Assembly (NCBI GenBank): GCA_017860765.1
Contig: JAGDMY010000091.1
Coordinates: 1-10,517 of the forward strand
Length of the DNA stretch: 10,517 bases
From: Chloroflexota bacterium
GTDB lineage: Bacteria > Chloroflexota > Dehalococcoidia > Dehalococcoidales > UBA3254
Reading direction: 5' to 3'
In this document: positions 1 through 6,435 of the stretch, one piece after another
Numbering within the stretch: the first letter of the stretch is position 1
Layout: the number at the start of each line of letters is the position of its first letter
The notes under the pieces: generated by a model
Database searches by the model: none
Told to the model about the DNA's origin: nothing
The model's input: only the letters and a program-made list of their open reading frames with translations
Translations under genes and position numbers: made by a program

Positions 1-487
1 GCTGCAGAGCCATTTCTGCGAGGTGGATGAGGATATCTGTGCTTATGCGGTAGAGGGCCATCGCCTGATGCCTGAAATGGTGCAGGAGGTTGGTTTGGTA
101 TCCAGGGGTCCCACCCCCAGAATCACTTTTTTGCCGCACCTGATACCCATGAACCGGGGAATATTAAGCGCCTGCTATGCCAATATCATACCCGCCAAGC
201 TGCCGGGGAAAAACTCCCAAGAGGCGGTCAGAAAGATTTATGCGGACTATTTTGGCAACGAACCCTTTGTCAAAGTAGTGGATGTTCCGCCTCATACCAA
301 GTATACGCTGGGGAGCAACTTCTGCCTTATTTATCCCACGATTGATCCGCGGACCGGCAAGTTGATTGTAATTTCCTGCCTTGATAATCTGGGGAAAGGG
401 GCGGCCAGTCAGGGTGTTCAGAATATGAATGTCATGCTGGGCTTGCCGGAGGCCACCGGAATCAACTCTCCGGGCTTGTTTCCTTAG
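1..487 (+). CDS. argC: N-acetyl-gamma-glutamyl-phosphate reductase, C-terminal part (cut at left edge)
   Basis: This enzyme reduces N-acetyl-glutamyl 5-phosphate to N-acetylglutamate semialdehyde with NADPH, the third step of arginine (ornithine) biosynthesis, in the cytosol. Only about the last 161 codons lie here; the reading frame is open from base 2, so the NADP-binding domain and catalytic Cys are off the left edge. Visible family landmarks are HFCEV near the edge, a GHR-x-MPE segment holding the conserved His (usually GHRHxPE; here HRLMPE), FLPHLIPMNRGILSACYA (family FTPHLxPMxRGIL) and the C-terminal GAASQGVQNMNVMLGLPE-like segment ending at a TAG stop. The C-terminus is of normal length. 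It is followed by a strong hairpin terminator and nothing else on this strand, so it is probably the last gene of its transcription unit, perhaps an arg operon to the left. The identification is secure; integrity of the missing part cannot be judged. Confidence 0.95.
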   Translation, partial: LQSHFCEVDEDICAYAVEGHRLMPEMVQEVGLVSRGPTPRITFLPHLIPMNRGILSACYANIIPAKLPGKNSQEAVRKIYADYFGNEPFVKVVDVPPHTKYTLGSNFCLIYPTIDPRTGKLIVISCLDNLGKGAASQGVQNMNVMLGLPEATGINSPGLFP

Positions 488-513
488 TCCGGCGAGCGCT
501 CTGACACATATAA

Positions 514-550
514 AAAGGGCCCCCCTCTCAGTCCGGGAGGGGGGCCCTTT
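514..550. terminator. GC-rich hairpin, probably a bidirectional terminator between convergent argC and hppA
   Basis: Bases 514-529 pair with 535-550 (AAA-GGG-CCCCCC-TCTC against GGGA-GGGGGG-CCC-TTT), giving a 16-bp stem with one G-U pair and a 5-base loop. On the minus strand the stem is followed by TTTTTATA, a good intrinsic terminator for hppA about 20 bases past its stop. On the plus strand the stem ends in TTT but then reads CTAAAA, so termination of argC relies on the stem's own T residues. The two genes converge on it, which suits a shared terminator. Confidence 0.88.
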
Positions 551-570
551 CTAAAACTGATTGAATCCAA

Positions 571-2739
571 TTATCTAACAATGTTGACGAATAGCGGGGC
601 CATGACCAGAGTGATAGTAGCCAGAAGCTTGACCAGCACGTGGACAGACGGGCCCGCTGTGTCTTTGAAGGGGTCGCCCACGGTATCGCCGACAACTGCC
701 GCGGCATGAGGGGCGGAACCCTTGCCCAGGACTTTCCCGTTTTCATCTTTAAGCTGGTTGTCTTCGATGAATTTCTTGGCGTTATCCCAGGCTCCGCCGC
801 CGTTGTTCATGAAAGAGGCCATCAGGATGCCACCGATAGTGCCGACCATCAGAACAGCGGCTACCACCGCAGCGGCATCATAGCCGGCCGCAGCCGGAAT
901 ATAGCGGAAAATAACACCGATGATGATGGGGGCCAGCACCGGGATCAGGCCGGGAACAATCATCCCTCTCAGGGCGGCTCTGGCGGTGATGTCCACGGCG
1001 CGCGCATAATCGGGTTTGACAGTCCCCTTCATAATCCCCGGGTTCTCCCGGAACTGCCGTCGCACCTCTTCAATAATCTTGCTGGCAGTTCCGCTGACAG
1101 CCCGGATGGCAAAGGAGCAGAATAAATAGACTATCATGGCGGCTAATAGAGCGCCCACAAAAACATCTACCCGGGCCAGGTTCACGACATCAAAAACCGG
1201 GACATTGCGTAACAGGGCCACTCTATCCAGGTAGGCCTGGAACAGCAGGAAGGCGGCCAGACCGGCGGAGACCATGGCGTAACCCTTGGTGAGGGCTTTG
1301 GTGGTGTTGCCAACCGCATCCAGGCGATCAGTAATTCTTCTGACCTCGGGACCGGAACCGGCAAATTCATTGACGCCATTGGCATTATCGGTGATGGGAC
1401 CAAAGGTATCCTCTGTCAGGATAAAGGAGCAGGTCATTAGCATGCCCATAGTGGCGATGGCCGTGCCGAAAGCCCCGGCGCCGGGGACTCCGCTCTGGGT
1501 TCCCAGGAAATGGGATGACAGGAGGGCGACGCCAATGATAATGGCGGTCAAGAAGGTGCTTTCGAAGCCAACCGCCACACCCGTTACTATATTAGTAGCG
1601 GGACCGGTCTTAGAGGCTTCAACGATCGACTTGACCGGTCTGAATCTGCCTTCAGTATAGTACTGGGTCACATAAACGATTACGATGCTGGCCAGGATAC
1701 CGATTATCCCTGAACCGGCCAACCATCCCCAACCGCCCTTAGCCTCACCCAGCATTGCCCAAACCGTAAGCACCATGGCGATAGCACTGAGTACCACGGC
1801 CACATAGTAGCCGCGATTAAGGGCACTCATGGGGTTCTCGTCGCCCCGGATGCGCACCGCCAATATACCGATTATGCTGGCAATTAGACCAAAGGAGCGG
1901 ACCACCAGGGGGAAGATGACCCAGGCGATGTTATTAGTGGCCAGGAAGATTGTGATGCCCAGGACCATCGCTCCGATGTTTTCCGCTGCGGTGGACTCAA
2001 ACAGGTCGGCGCCGCGGCCTGCGCAGTCACCAACGTTGTCACCCACCAGATCAGCGATAACCGCGGCATTACGAGGGTCATCCTCGGGAATCCCGGCTTC
2101 CACCTTGCCAACCAGGTCGGCGCCCATATCCGCAGCCTTAGTATAAATTCCGCCGCCCAGCTGGGCGAATAGGGCTACGAAGCTGGCACCGAAACCGAAA
2201 CCCAGGATAAGATGAGGGGCAACCTCGGGGTTGGCTGCGCCGCCATAAGCGAAGAAGATTACAGTAACACCAATCAGGCTGAGGACTACGATGAGGAATC
2301 CAGGGACCGCCGCGCCACGCAGGGCTACCTGAACAGCCTCATTCAAACTCTTTTGTGAAGCCGCCGCGCAGCGGCAATTGGATTTAACAGCGATAATCAT
2401 GCCGATGAAACCGGCAATACCGGAGCAGATGGCGCCTACCAGGAAGGCGACGCCCGTTCTCCAGGCAAAGCCCAGGGCTGTCATGTTGGGAATGCCCTTC
2501 TCCCCGTGGAGTACGCCCACGATTACGGCAATAATAATGGCCACCAGAATGGAGATCCAACCTATGGTACTGTATTGACGTTTTAGAAAAGCCCAGGCCC
2601 CTTCATAAATCATGTCACCCACTTTTTTCATCTCCGGCGTACCTGGACTACGTCTGAGCGTGGTGATAATCAACCAGACGGCAAATATAATAGTCAGCAC
2701 AATCGCCACCGGCACCGCCCAAAAAATTCCGGGTAGCAT
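571..2739 (-). CDS. hppA: Membrane-bound proton-translocating pyrophosphatase (K+-independent class)
   Basis: This integral membrane enzyme hydrolyses pyrophosphate and pumps ions across the cytoplasmic membrane, saving energy released by biosynthesis. The 722-residue length is typical, with about 16 hydrophobic helices. Signature segments are present: DMGADLVGKVE (204-214), the Asp-rich VGDNVGDCAG (232-241) with GADLFES after it, DTFGPITDNANG (444-455), NNGGGAWDNAKK (645-656) and VGDTVGDPFKDTAGPS (683-698), which together bind Mg-PPi. In GNTTKALTKG (477-486) Lys481 sits where K+-dependent enzymes have Ala, and a Thr follows three residues on. In this family those residues mark K+-independent enzymes, which pump H+. 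Residue 242 is Arg (CAGRGADLF), where I recall Met in many members. The ATG at 2739 is preceded by a perfect AAAGGAGGT (2752-2760) about 12 bases away. The gene is monocistronic, with its own promoter upstream and terminator downstream. Confidence 0.97.
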   Translation of the reverse strand: MLPGIFWAVPVAIVLTIIFAVWLIITTLRRSPGTPEMKKVGDMIYEGAWAFLKRQYSTIGWISILVAIIIAVIVGVLHGEKGIPNMTALGFAWRTGVAFLVGAICSGIAGFIGMIIAVKSNCRCAAASQKSLNEAVQVALRGAAVPGFLIVVLSLIGVTVIFFAYGGAANPEVAPHLILGFGFGASFVALFAQLGGGIYTKAADMGADLVGKVEAGIPEDDPRNAAVIADLVGDNVGDCAGRGADLFESTAAENIGAMVLGITIFLATNNIAWVIFPLVVRSFGLIASIIGILAVRIRGDENPMSALNRGYYVAVVLSAIAMVLTVWAMLGEAKGGWGWLAGSGIIGILASIVIVYVTQYYTEGRFRPVKSIVEASKTGPATNIVTGVAVGFESTFLTAIIIGVALLSSHFLGTQSGVPGAGAFGTAIATMGMLMTCSFILTEDTFGPITDNANGVNEFAGSGPEVRRITDRLDAVGNTTKALTKGYAMVSAGLAAFLLFQAYLDRVALLRNVPVFDVVNLARVDVFVGALLAAMIVYLFCSFAIRAVSGTASKIIEEVRRQFRENPGIMKGTVKPDYARAVDITARAALRGMIVPGLIPVLAPIIIGVIFRYIPAAAGYDAAAVVAAVLMVGTIGGILMASFMNNGGGAWDNAKKFIEDNQLKDENGKVLGKGSAPHAAAVVGDTVGDPFKDTAGPSVHVLVKLLATITLVMAPLFVNIVR

Positions 2740-2751
2740 CTTTCTTCCTAT

Positions 2752-2760
2752 ACCTCCTTT
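2752..2760 (-). promoter_or_regulatory. Strong ribosome binding site of hppA
   Basis: On the minus strand this reads AAAGGAGGT, a full match to the anti-Shine-Dalgarno sequence. It lies 12 bases before the ATG at 2739, slightly far but effective, and it fixes that start. It suggests strong translation of the pyrophosphatase. Confidence 0.8.
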
Positions 2761-2771
2761 AAACTATTAAT

Positions 2772-2800
2772 GGTATACAAAGTCGCATTTCGACTCTCAA
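2772..2800 (-). promoter_or_regulatory. Probable sigma-70-type promoter of hppA with an internal dyad
   Basis: Read on the minus strand, TTGAGA (2800-2795) and TATACC (2777-2772) are separated by exactly 17 bases, matching -35 TTGACA at 5 of 6 and -10 TATAAT at 4 of 6 positions. The predicted transcript would start near 2765, giving a leader of about 25 bases that holds the strong ribosome binding site. The spacer holds a dyad, AGTCG-cattt-CGACT (2781-2795), that overlaps the edge of the -35 box and could be an operator. Both assignments are inferred from sequence only. Confidence 0.5.
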
Positions 2801-2972
2801 CACACAAAACTCCACCCGTAAACTCTTCGATCGATCTCTGAATAATATAAAGGGAGAAATTGGAAAAGAAGCCATAAATTTCAGTCATATCATACTACAA
2901 GGTTTACGGCAGGTCAATAATCGTTTAAGCCAATGGCCTGCGGTGAGTTAATCAAAGCCGGGACAGAGCTTC

Positions 2973-3001
2973 GGAGGAGATTTTTGATGGTATAATAGTG
3001 T
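2973..3001 (+). promoter_or_regulatory. Start region of the MFS gene: SD plus ATG followed at once by stops, and a TATAAT box
   Basis: GGAGGAG (2973-2979) is followed 7 bases later by ATG (2987), an ideal start in the same frame as the MFS gene. The next codons, however, are GTA TAA TAG TGT, and only then TTG (3002) and the MFS reading frame. TATAAT (2991-2996) is a perfect -10 hexamer, but no good -35 box lies 16-18 bases upstream. Either this is a promoter whose transcript begins near 3003, or the original start has been separated from the gene by stop codons. Confidence 0.4.
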
Positions 3002-4249
3002 TTGGCAAAGGAGCTCCTGATAATCTACCAAAAATCAAACTACCGGTGGTACATACTGGCCCTGGCCATGCTTTCCTATGGCACCATTGCCGGTTTGCAG
3101 AGGATGTGCCTGCCGGTGCTCTTCAAGGAAATCTCCACCGAATTAAATTTAAACCTGGTCTCTATCGGCACGATCTGGGGGCTGGATCCTCTGGCAGGAG
3201 TCTTTATCGGCCTGCCCTCGGGGCTGTTGGCGGACCGCTTCGGGGTGAAACGGTCCCTGGTGGCAATTTGCATTCTGGCCGGGATGATCGGCAGTCTCAG
3301 GGCTTTTTCCGTCAATTTCTTAACCCTGGCCCTCAGTACGCTGGTTTTCGGATTCGTGTCCGCCGCTACCGTTTCAACTACGGTCAAAGCTGCCGGGGTC
3401 TGGTTCAGGCCCCGCCAGCTGGGCCTGGCTAATGCCCTCCTGCAAATCTCCTGGTTTGGGTGCGCTATGATCGCCACCATGCTGAGTGCGACGGTGTTGT
3501 CGCCTTCCCTGGGAGGCTGGAGGCAGGTCATACTACTGTTTAGCGGCCCTCCGGTCCTGGTGGGCCTCCTGTGGCTTATTACCGGCAGGGAACCCGTTAA
3601 GGGGCAACCGGCTGCGACGTCTGTCAGTGACATCCCTTTCAGGCAATCTTTATCCAGGGTTATCCATATACGGGAGGTCTGGATCATCGGACTTATTCAG
3701 ATCGCCATTTTCGGTACTCATACCGGCCTGATGGGTTATCTACCGCTGTATCTGCGTAATATCGGCTGGAGTACCGTGGGCGCCGACAGCGCTATTACGG
3801 TCCTCAACGGGGCCTGTCTGCTGGGGATCATCCCGATGGTGCTTCTGGCCAACAGGCTGGGCTCACAGAAGGGGATGCTGATTTTCTCTGTATCTATAAT
3901 ATCGGTAAGCATGCTGTTGCTGCCATTTGTCCAGGGCAGCCTGGTATATGTCCTGCTTTTTGTCAGTGGTTTTTTGCGGAGCGCGGCGATGCCGCTCCTC
4001 AGTACGTTATTATTCAATACCAGGGGGGTGGGCGCCACATACGGAGGCACTGCTATAGGCCTGGCTTCCGCAATGGGCATGGTAGGTTCTTTTCTGGCCC
4101 CCCCTCTGGGGGCCAGTTTTACCTTTATCAGCCAGAGCATGCCCTTTATTTTCTGGGGGATCCTGCCGGCGATAGCTTTGCCGCTATTCTGGTTTATCAA
4201 AGAGGACCGGAACAGGAAGCTGTCTGGCGAGCGCGGATTCGAACTCTGA
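3002..4249 (+). CDS. Major facilitator superfamily (MFS) transporter, substrate unknown
   Basis: This is a 12-helix secondary transporter of about 415 residues, normal for the superfamily, moving an unknown small solute across the cytoplasmic membrane. Helix 1 begins near residue 15 (NYRWYILALAMLSYG). The loop between helices 2 and 3 holds the MFS motif A, GLPSGLLADRFGVKR (70-84), with the diagnostic D-R-x-G and basic residues. A central hydrophilic loop (about 190-215) joins the two six-helix halves. The start is uncertain. TTG at 3002 gives a full helix 1 but has no ribosome binding site at normal distance; the well-placed ATG at 2987 is cut off by in-frame TAA TAG; the first in-frame ATG inside (3068) would remove part of helix 1. 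AAAGGAG (3007-3012) points to a start near 3020, where only ATA, ATC or CTG codons occur. The last 66 bases overlap the oppositely oriented ABC ATPase gene. No neighbour reveals the substrate. Confidence 0.85.
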   Translation: MAKELLIIYQKSNYRWYILALAMLSYGTIAGLQRMCLPVLFKEISTELNLNLVSIGTIWGLDPLAGVFIGLPSGLLADRFGVKRSLVAICILAGMIGSLRAFSVNFLTLALSTLVFGFVSAATVSTTVKAAGVWFRPRQLGLANALLQISWFGCAMIATMLSATVLSPSLGGWRQVILLFSGPPVLVGLLWLITGREPVKGQPAATSVSDIPFRQSLSRVIHIREVWIIGLIQIAIFGTHTGLMGYLPLYLRNIGWSTVGADSAITVLNGACLLGIIPMVLLANRLGSQKGMLIFSVSIISVSMLLLPFVQGSLVYVLLFVSGFLRSAAMPLLSTLLFNTRGVGATYGGTAIGLASAMGMVGSFLAPPLGASFTFISQSMPFIFWGILPAIALPLFWFIKEDRNRKLSGERGFEL

Positions 4250-4927
4250 AAAGGGAGATACCGAAGGCTGATATATCAGGCCATCCTTGAGCCAGATGAC
4301 GCGGTCGACGTATTTGCGATCCTCGGGTTCATGGGTAACCATGACGATGGTCTGGTTGAGCTCGCGGTTGAGTCTTTTAAAGAGCTCCAGGACGATTTTA
4401 GCGGAAGAGGCATCCAGGGAGGCGGTAGGTTCATCGGCGAAGAGGATTTTGGGCTGATTGATTAAAGCGCGGGCGATGGCGGCCCTCTGCTGCTCACCGC
4501 CGGAGATCTCATGGGGGTAATGATCGAGTCTTTCACCCAAGCCCACAGTTTGCAGCAGATTTTGGGCGCGGTCGCGGTGGTGGTTCTGCTTGCCCAGGCC
4601 CACGGAGGGGAGGTAGGTATTTTCCAGGATGGTCATTTCAGAGATTAAGGAGAACTCCTGGAAGACATAGCCCAGATGGCTGAGTCTGAATTTAGCCTGT
4701 TCTTCGGCGGAAAGCTGGAGGACCTTGCGGTTATCGAGGGAGATATCGCCGGAGGTAGGGGAGTCCAGGAGACCCATAAGGTGGAGGAGGGTGGACTTGC
4801 CGGAACCGCTTCTGCCCATGATGGCGATGAACTCGCCGGGATGGACCTGGAGGGAGATGCCCTTCAGGGCATGGGTAGCGGTGGAGCCCTTGCCGTAAAT
4901 TTTCTGCAAGTTATGGACCTTAATCAT
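4184..4927 (-). CDS. ABC transporter ATP-binding protein, LolD/MacB/FtsE type
   Basis: This is the ATPase subunit of a MacB/LolCDE-class ABC transporter, which uses ATP in the cytosol to move its membrane partner by a mechanotransmission cycle; such systems extrude or extract lipoproteins, peptides or drugs. Complete motifs are visible: Walker A GRSGSGKST (38-46), Q-loop Gln90, signature ISGGEQQR (141-148), Walker B ILFADE (161-166) with the catalytic Glu, D-loop SLD and switch His199 (VTHE). The length of 247 is slightly above the usual 220-235. The last 22 residues (about 226-247) form an unremarkable tail encoded opposite the MFS tail. The gene lies 22 bases after the permease gene, and the two surely form one operon. 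No periplasmic adaptor (HlyD-like) gene lies nearby, so the export substrate is open. Confidence 0.93.
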   Translation of the reverse strand: MIKVHNLQKIYGKGSTATHALKGISLQVHPGEFIAIMGRSGSGKSTLLHLMGLLDSPTSGDISLDNRKVLQLSAEEQAKFRLSHLGYVFQEFSLISEMTILENTYLPSVGLGKQNHHRDRAQNLLQTVGLGERLDHYPHEISGGEQQRAAIARALINQPKILFADEPTASLDASSAKIVLELFKRLNRELNQTIVMVTHEPEDRKYVDRVIWLKDGLIYQPSVSPFSEFESALARQLPVPVLFDKPE

Positions 4928-4949
4928 AATCTCTGGCAGTCCTTCATTC

Positions 4950-6122
4950 TTAATTTCCCCAAATAGCTTTAATAATGCTTTCGCGGGTGATATTGAGCAC
5001 CGGGATAATGCCGGCCAGGATGGCGGCGAGGAGCAGGCCGATAATGCCGTTGCGGATATTGGCCATATCGATGGTCAGGCTGACCAGACCGATGGGCAGA
5101 TCAATGGGGTGGCCATCGAAATAAGGTTTAATGACATAGCCCAGGATAATACCGCCGAAGATAATGCCCAGGGCGGCATAGAGCAGGGCCTGAATCAAAT
5201 AAGAAGTGAGGACCACGGAGCGGTTGATGCCGATCGCCCGCAGGATGCCGATCTGCCTTTTGCGGTGGCCGACGTTGATATAGATGACGATAAACATGAC
5301 GACACCGGCCACAATCAGGCCGATGCCGCCGATGAGGGAAGAGATGACGCTGAAGCTGGAGACGATGCCGCCGACGCCGCCGCCGTAGTCCAGCCAGCTT
5401 CTGATCTGGCCGTTAATGCCCAGGGACTGGAGGTCGGCGATGATTTGCTTATCGTCGGACCCGGGGAGGGTGCGGACCAGGATCTGGCTGGCGCGGTCGT
5501 TGACGGCGCCCGGTCCTAAAACGGAAGCCAGTTCGGGGGTAGTGAGAAAGGCCATATTGTTGGCCTGGACTTCGCGGGCCTTAAAGATGCCTTTGACGGT
5601 ATACTCGCGCTGGAGCTGGTTGGGGAAGGTCAGGCGCACTTTATCGCCCACCCTGACGCCCCCCAGGGTGAGGAAGGCCTGGTTATCGGACTGGTTGCCG
5701 CCGGCGATATCCACTCCCAGGACAATGCGGTCGCGGTCTGAGGGAGCTAAATAGCTGCCGGCGATCAGGCTCTGCTGGATGGTGGTGACGGCGGCTTCCT
5801 TGAGGGGGTCGATGCCGATCACGGGCCAGTCTCCGCTCTGGTCCTTGTCCTGAAGGGAGGTCCTGGCCTGCCAGTTAAACTCAAAGTGAGCGTTGAGGTT
5901 GAGGTGCGGGGCGACTCCGGCGATGCCGGGGATCTGGGCGACTTTATTTTGGATCTGGTCGGCATGGTCCAGATAGTAGCGGTCAGAGGGGGGGTCGATG
6001 ACGATGTTGCCGAAGAGGGTATTGATTTGCTCCTGGTTAATGGCGTCGGTGACGCCGGACATAATGGAGGGGGTCAGGATGAGGTTGGCAAAGCTGAGGG
6101 ACATGACCAGGATAATCAGCAT
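4950..6122 (-). CDS. ABC transporter permease, FtsX/MacB family, probably short at its N-terminus
   Basis: This is the membrane partner of the ATPase just downstream. Residues 1-20 are a hydrophobic helix, about 30-220 form an extracytoplasmic MacB-type core domain, and about 262-385 are the FtsX domain with three helices. The family signature GHRKRQIGILRAIGINRS lies between helices 2 and 3, where it couples to the ATPase. The C-terminus ends normally at TAA. The oddity is the start. Relatives carry about 15-25 residues rich in Arg/Lys before helix 1, whereas here the ATG falls inside helix 1 (MLIILVMSLSF). An in-frame TGA lies two codons upstream (6126-6128), no frame upstream shows the missing segment, and the ribosome binding site is poor. 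It could still work, or be a 5'-truncated copy. Third codon positions are strongly C-rich, unlike the genes to the right. Confidence 0.88.
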   Translation of the reverse strand: MLIILVMSLSFANLILTPSIMSGVTDAINQEQINTLFGNIVIDPPSDRYYLDHADQIQNKVAQIPGIAGVAPHLNLNAHFEFNWQARTSLQDKDQSGDWPVIGIDPLKEAAVTTIQQSLIAGSYLAPSDRDRIVLGVDIAGGNQSDNQAFLTLGGVRVGDKVRLTFPNQLQREYTVKGIFKAREVQANNMAFLTTPELASVLGPGAVNDRASQILVRTLPGSDDKQIIADLQSLGINGQIRSWLDYGGGVGGIVSSFSVISSLIGGIGLIVAGVVMFIVIYINVGHRKRQIGILRAIGINRSVVLTSYLIQALLYAALGIIFGGIILGYVIKPYFDGHPIDLPIGLVSLTIDMANIRNGIIGLLLAAILAGIIPVLNITRESIIKAIWGN

Positions 6123-6234
6123 GACTCACATACAACCCATCCAGGATTAAAAGCTATATGCCCGTATTACCCCTTTTCTCCCACCCCCACCATCGACGGG
6201 TTAATCTGATGGCACTTACGGCGAGTTAACTGGA

Positions 6235-6287
6235 GTGACCAGTCACCGCGGCATCGGGCCCCTGACGTAATTGTAGACCTGGTGACC
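6235..6287. repeat. Three GTGACC-type half sites, two of them forming a dyad
   Basis: GTGAC-CA-GTCAC (6235-6246) is a perfect inverted repeat with a 2-base centre. A further GGTGACC lies at 6281-6287, 47 bases from the first half site. Together they could be binding sites for a dimeric regulator of the ABC operon; each motif is short enough to arise by chance. Confidence 0.3.
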
Positions 6288-6371
6288 GGCAGCGGAATTG
6301 AGGCGATACCCTGTCAATTAGCTCATAGCCAAACCCGGAATCAGCGATTATTACCCTTATAATGTCAGTCT

Positions 6372-6377
6372 ATTATA
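6372..6377 (-). promoter_or_regulatory. Candidate -10 box for the ABC permease/ATPase operon
   Basis: On the minus strand the sequence is TATAAT, a perfect -10 hexamer. The position 17 bases upstream (6395-6400) reads CAGATT, a poor -35 box, so a transcript from here would probably need an activator. It would start near 6365 and have a leader of about 240 bases before the ATG at 6122. This is weak evidence taken alone. Confidence 0.3.
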
Positions 6378-6400
6378 TAAACGACACAAGGGCAAATCTG

Positions 6401-6415
6401 CCTAGACGGTCTAGG
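6401..6415. promoter_or_regulatory. Perfect 15-bp dyad, candidate operator
   Basis: CCTAGAC-G-GTCTAGG is a perfect inverted repeat with 7-base arms around one central base. It begins about 21 bases past the stop of the J-domain gene and lies just upstream of the candidate -35/-10 region of the ABC operon (about -36 to -50). The one-base loop cannot form a good RNA hairpin and no T-run follows, so a protein binding site is more likely than a terminator. Confidence 0.4.
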
Positions 6416-6435
6416 TATCCGGAGGCGCCGAAAAG

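Larger units (their letters stand above)
6123..6435. other. 313-bp gene-free region upstream of the ABC operon
   Basis: No plausible coding sequence is visible on either strand. It holds a G-rich tract on the minus strand (complement of 6170-6191), three GTGACC-type half sites (6235-6240, inverted at 6242-6247, and 6282-6287), an AT-rich patch with TATAAT on both strands (6357-6381) and a 15-bp dyad (6401-6415) just past the end of the J-domain gene. It is the only place where the promoter of the ABC operon could lie, unless that operon is read through from the J-domain gene. Confidence 0.6.

Noticed and set aside
640..1125. 161-residue open frame on the plus strand
   Set aside because: It lies opposite hppA, whose frame is fully conserved; the translation has no recognisable domain.
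3076..3687. 203-residue open frame on the minus strand
   Set aside because: It lies opposite the MFS gene, which carries helices and motif A in its own frame; this one is low in recognisable structure.
5109..5519. Very acidic 136-residue open frame on the plus strand
   Set aside because: The Asp/Ala richness is the mirror of C-ending codons in the permease on the other strand, not a real acidic protein.
6170..6191. G-rich tract on the minus strand as a G-quadruplex or overloaded ribosome binding site
   Set aside because: Only three runs of three or more G occur, so a standard quadruplex is not met, and it is about 50 bases from the permease start.
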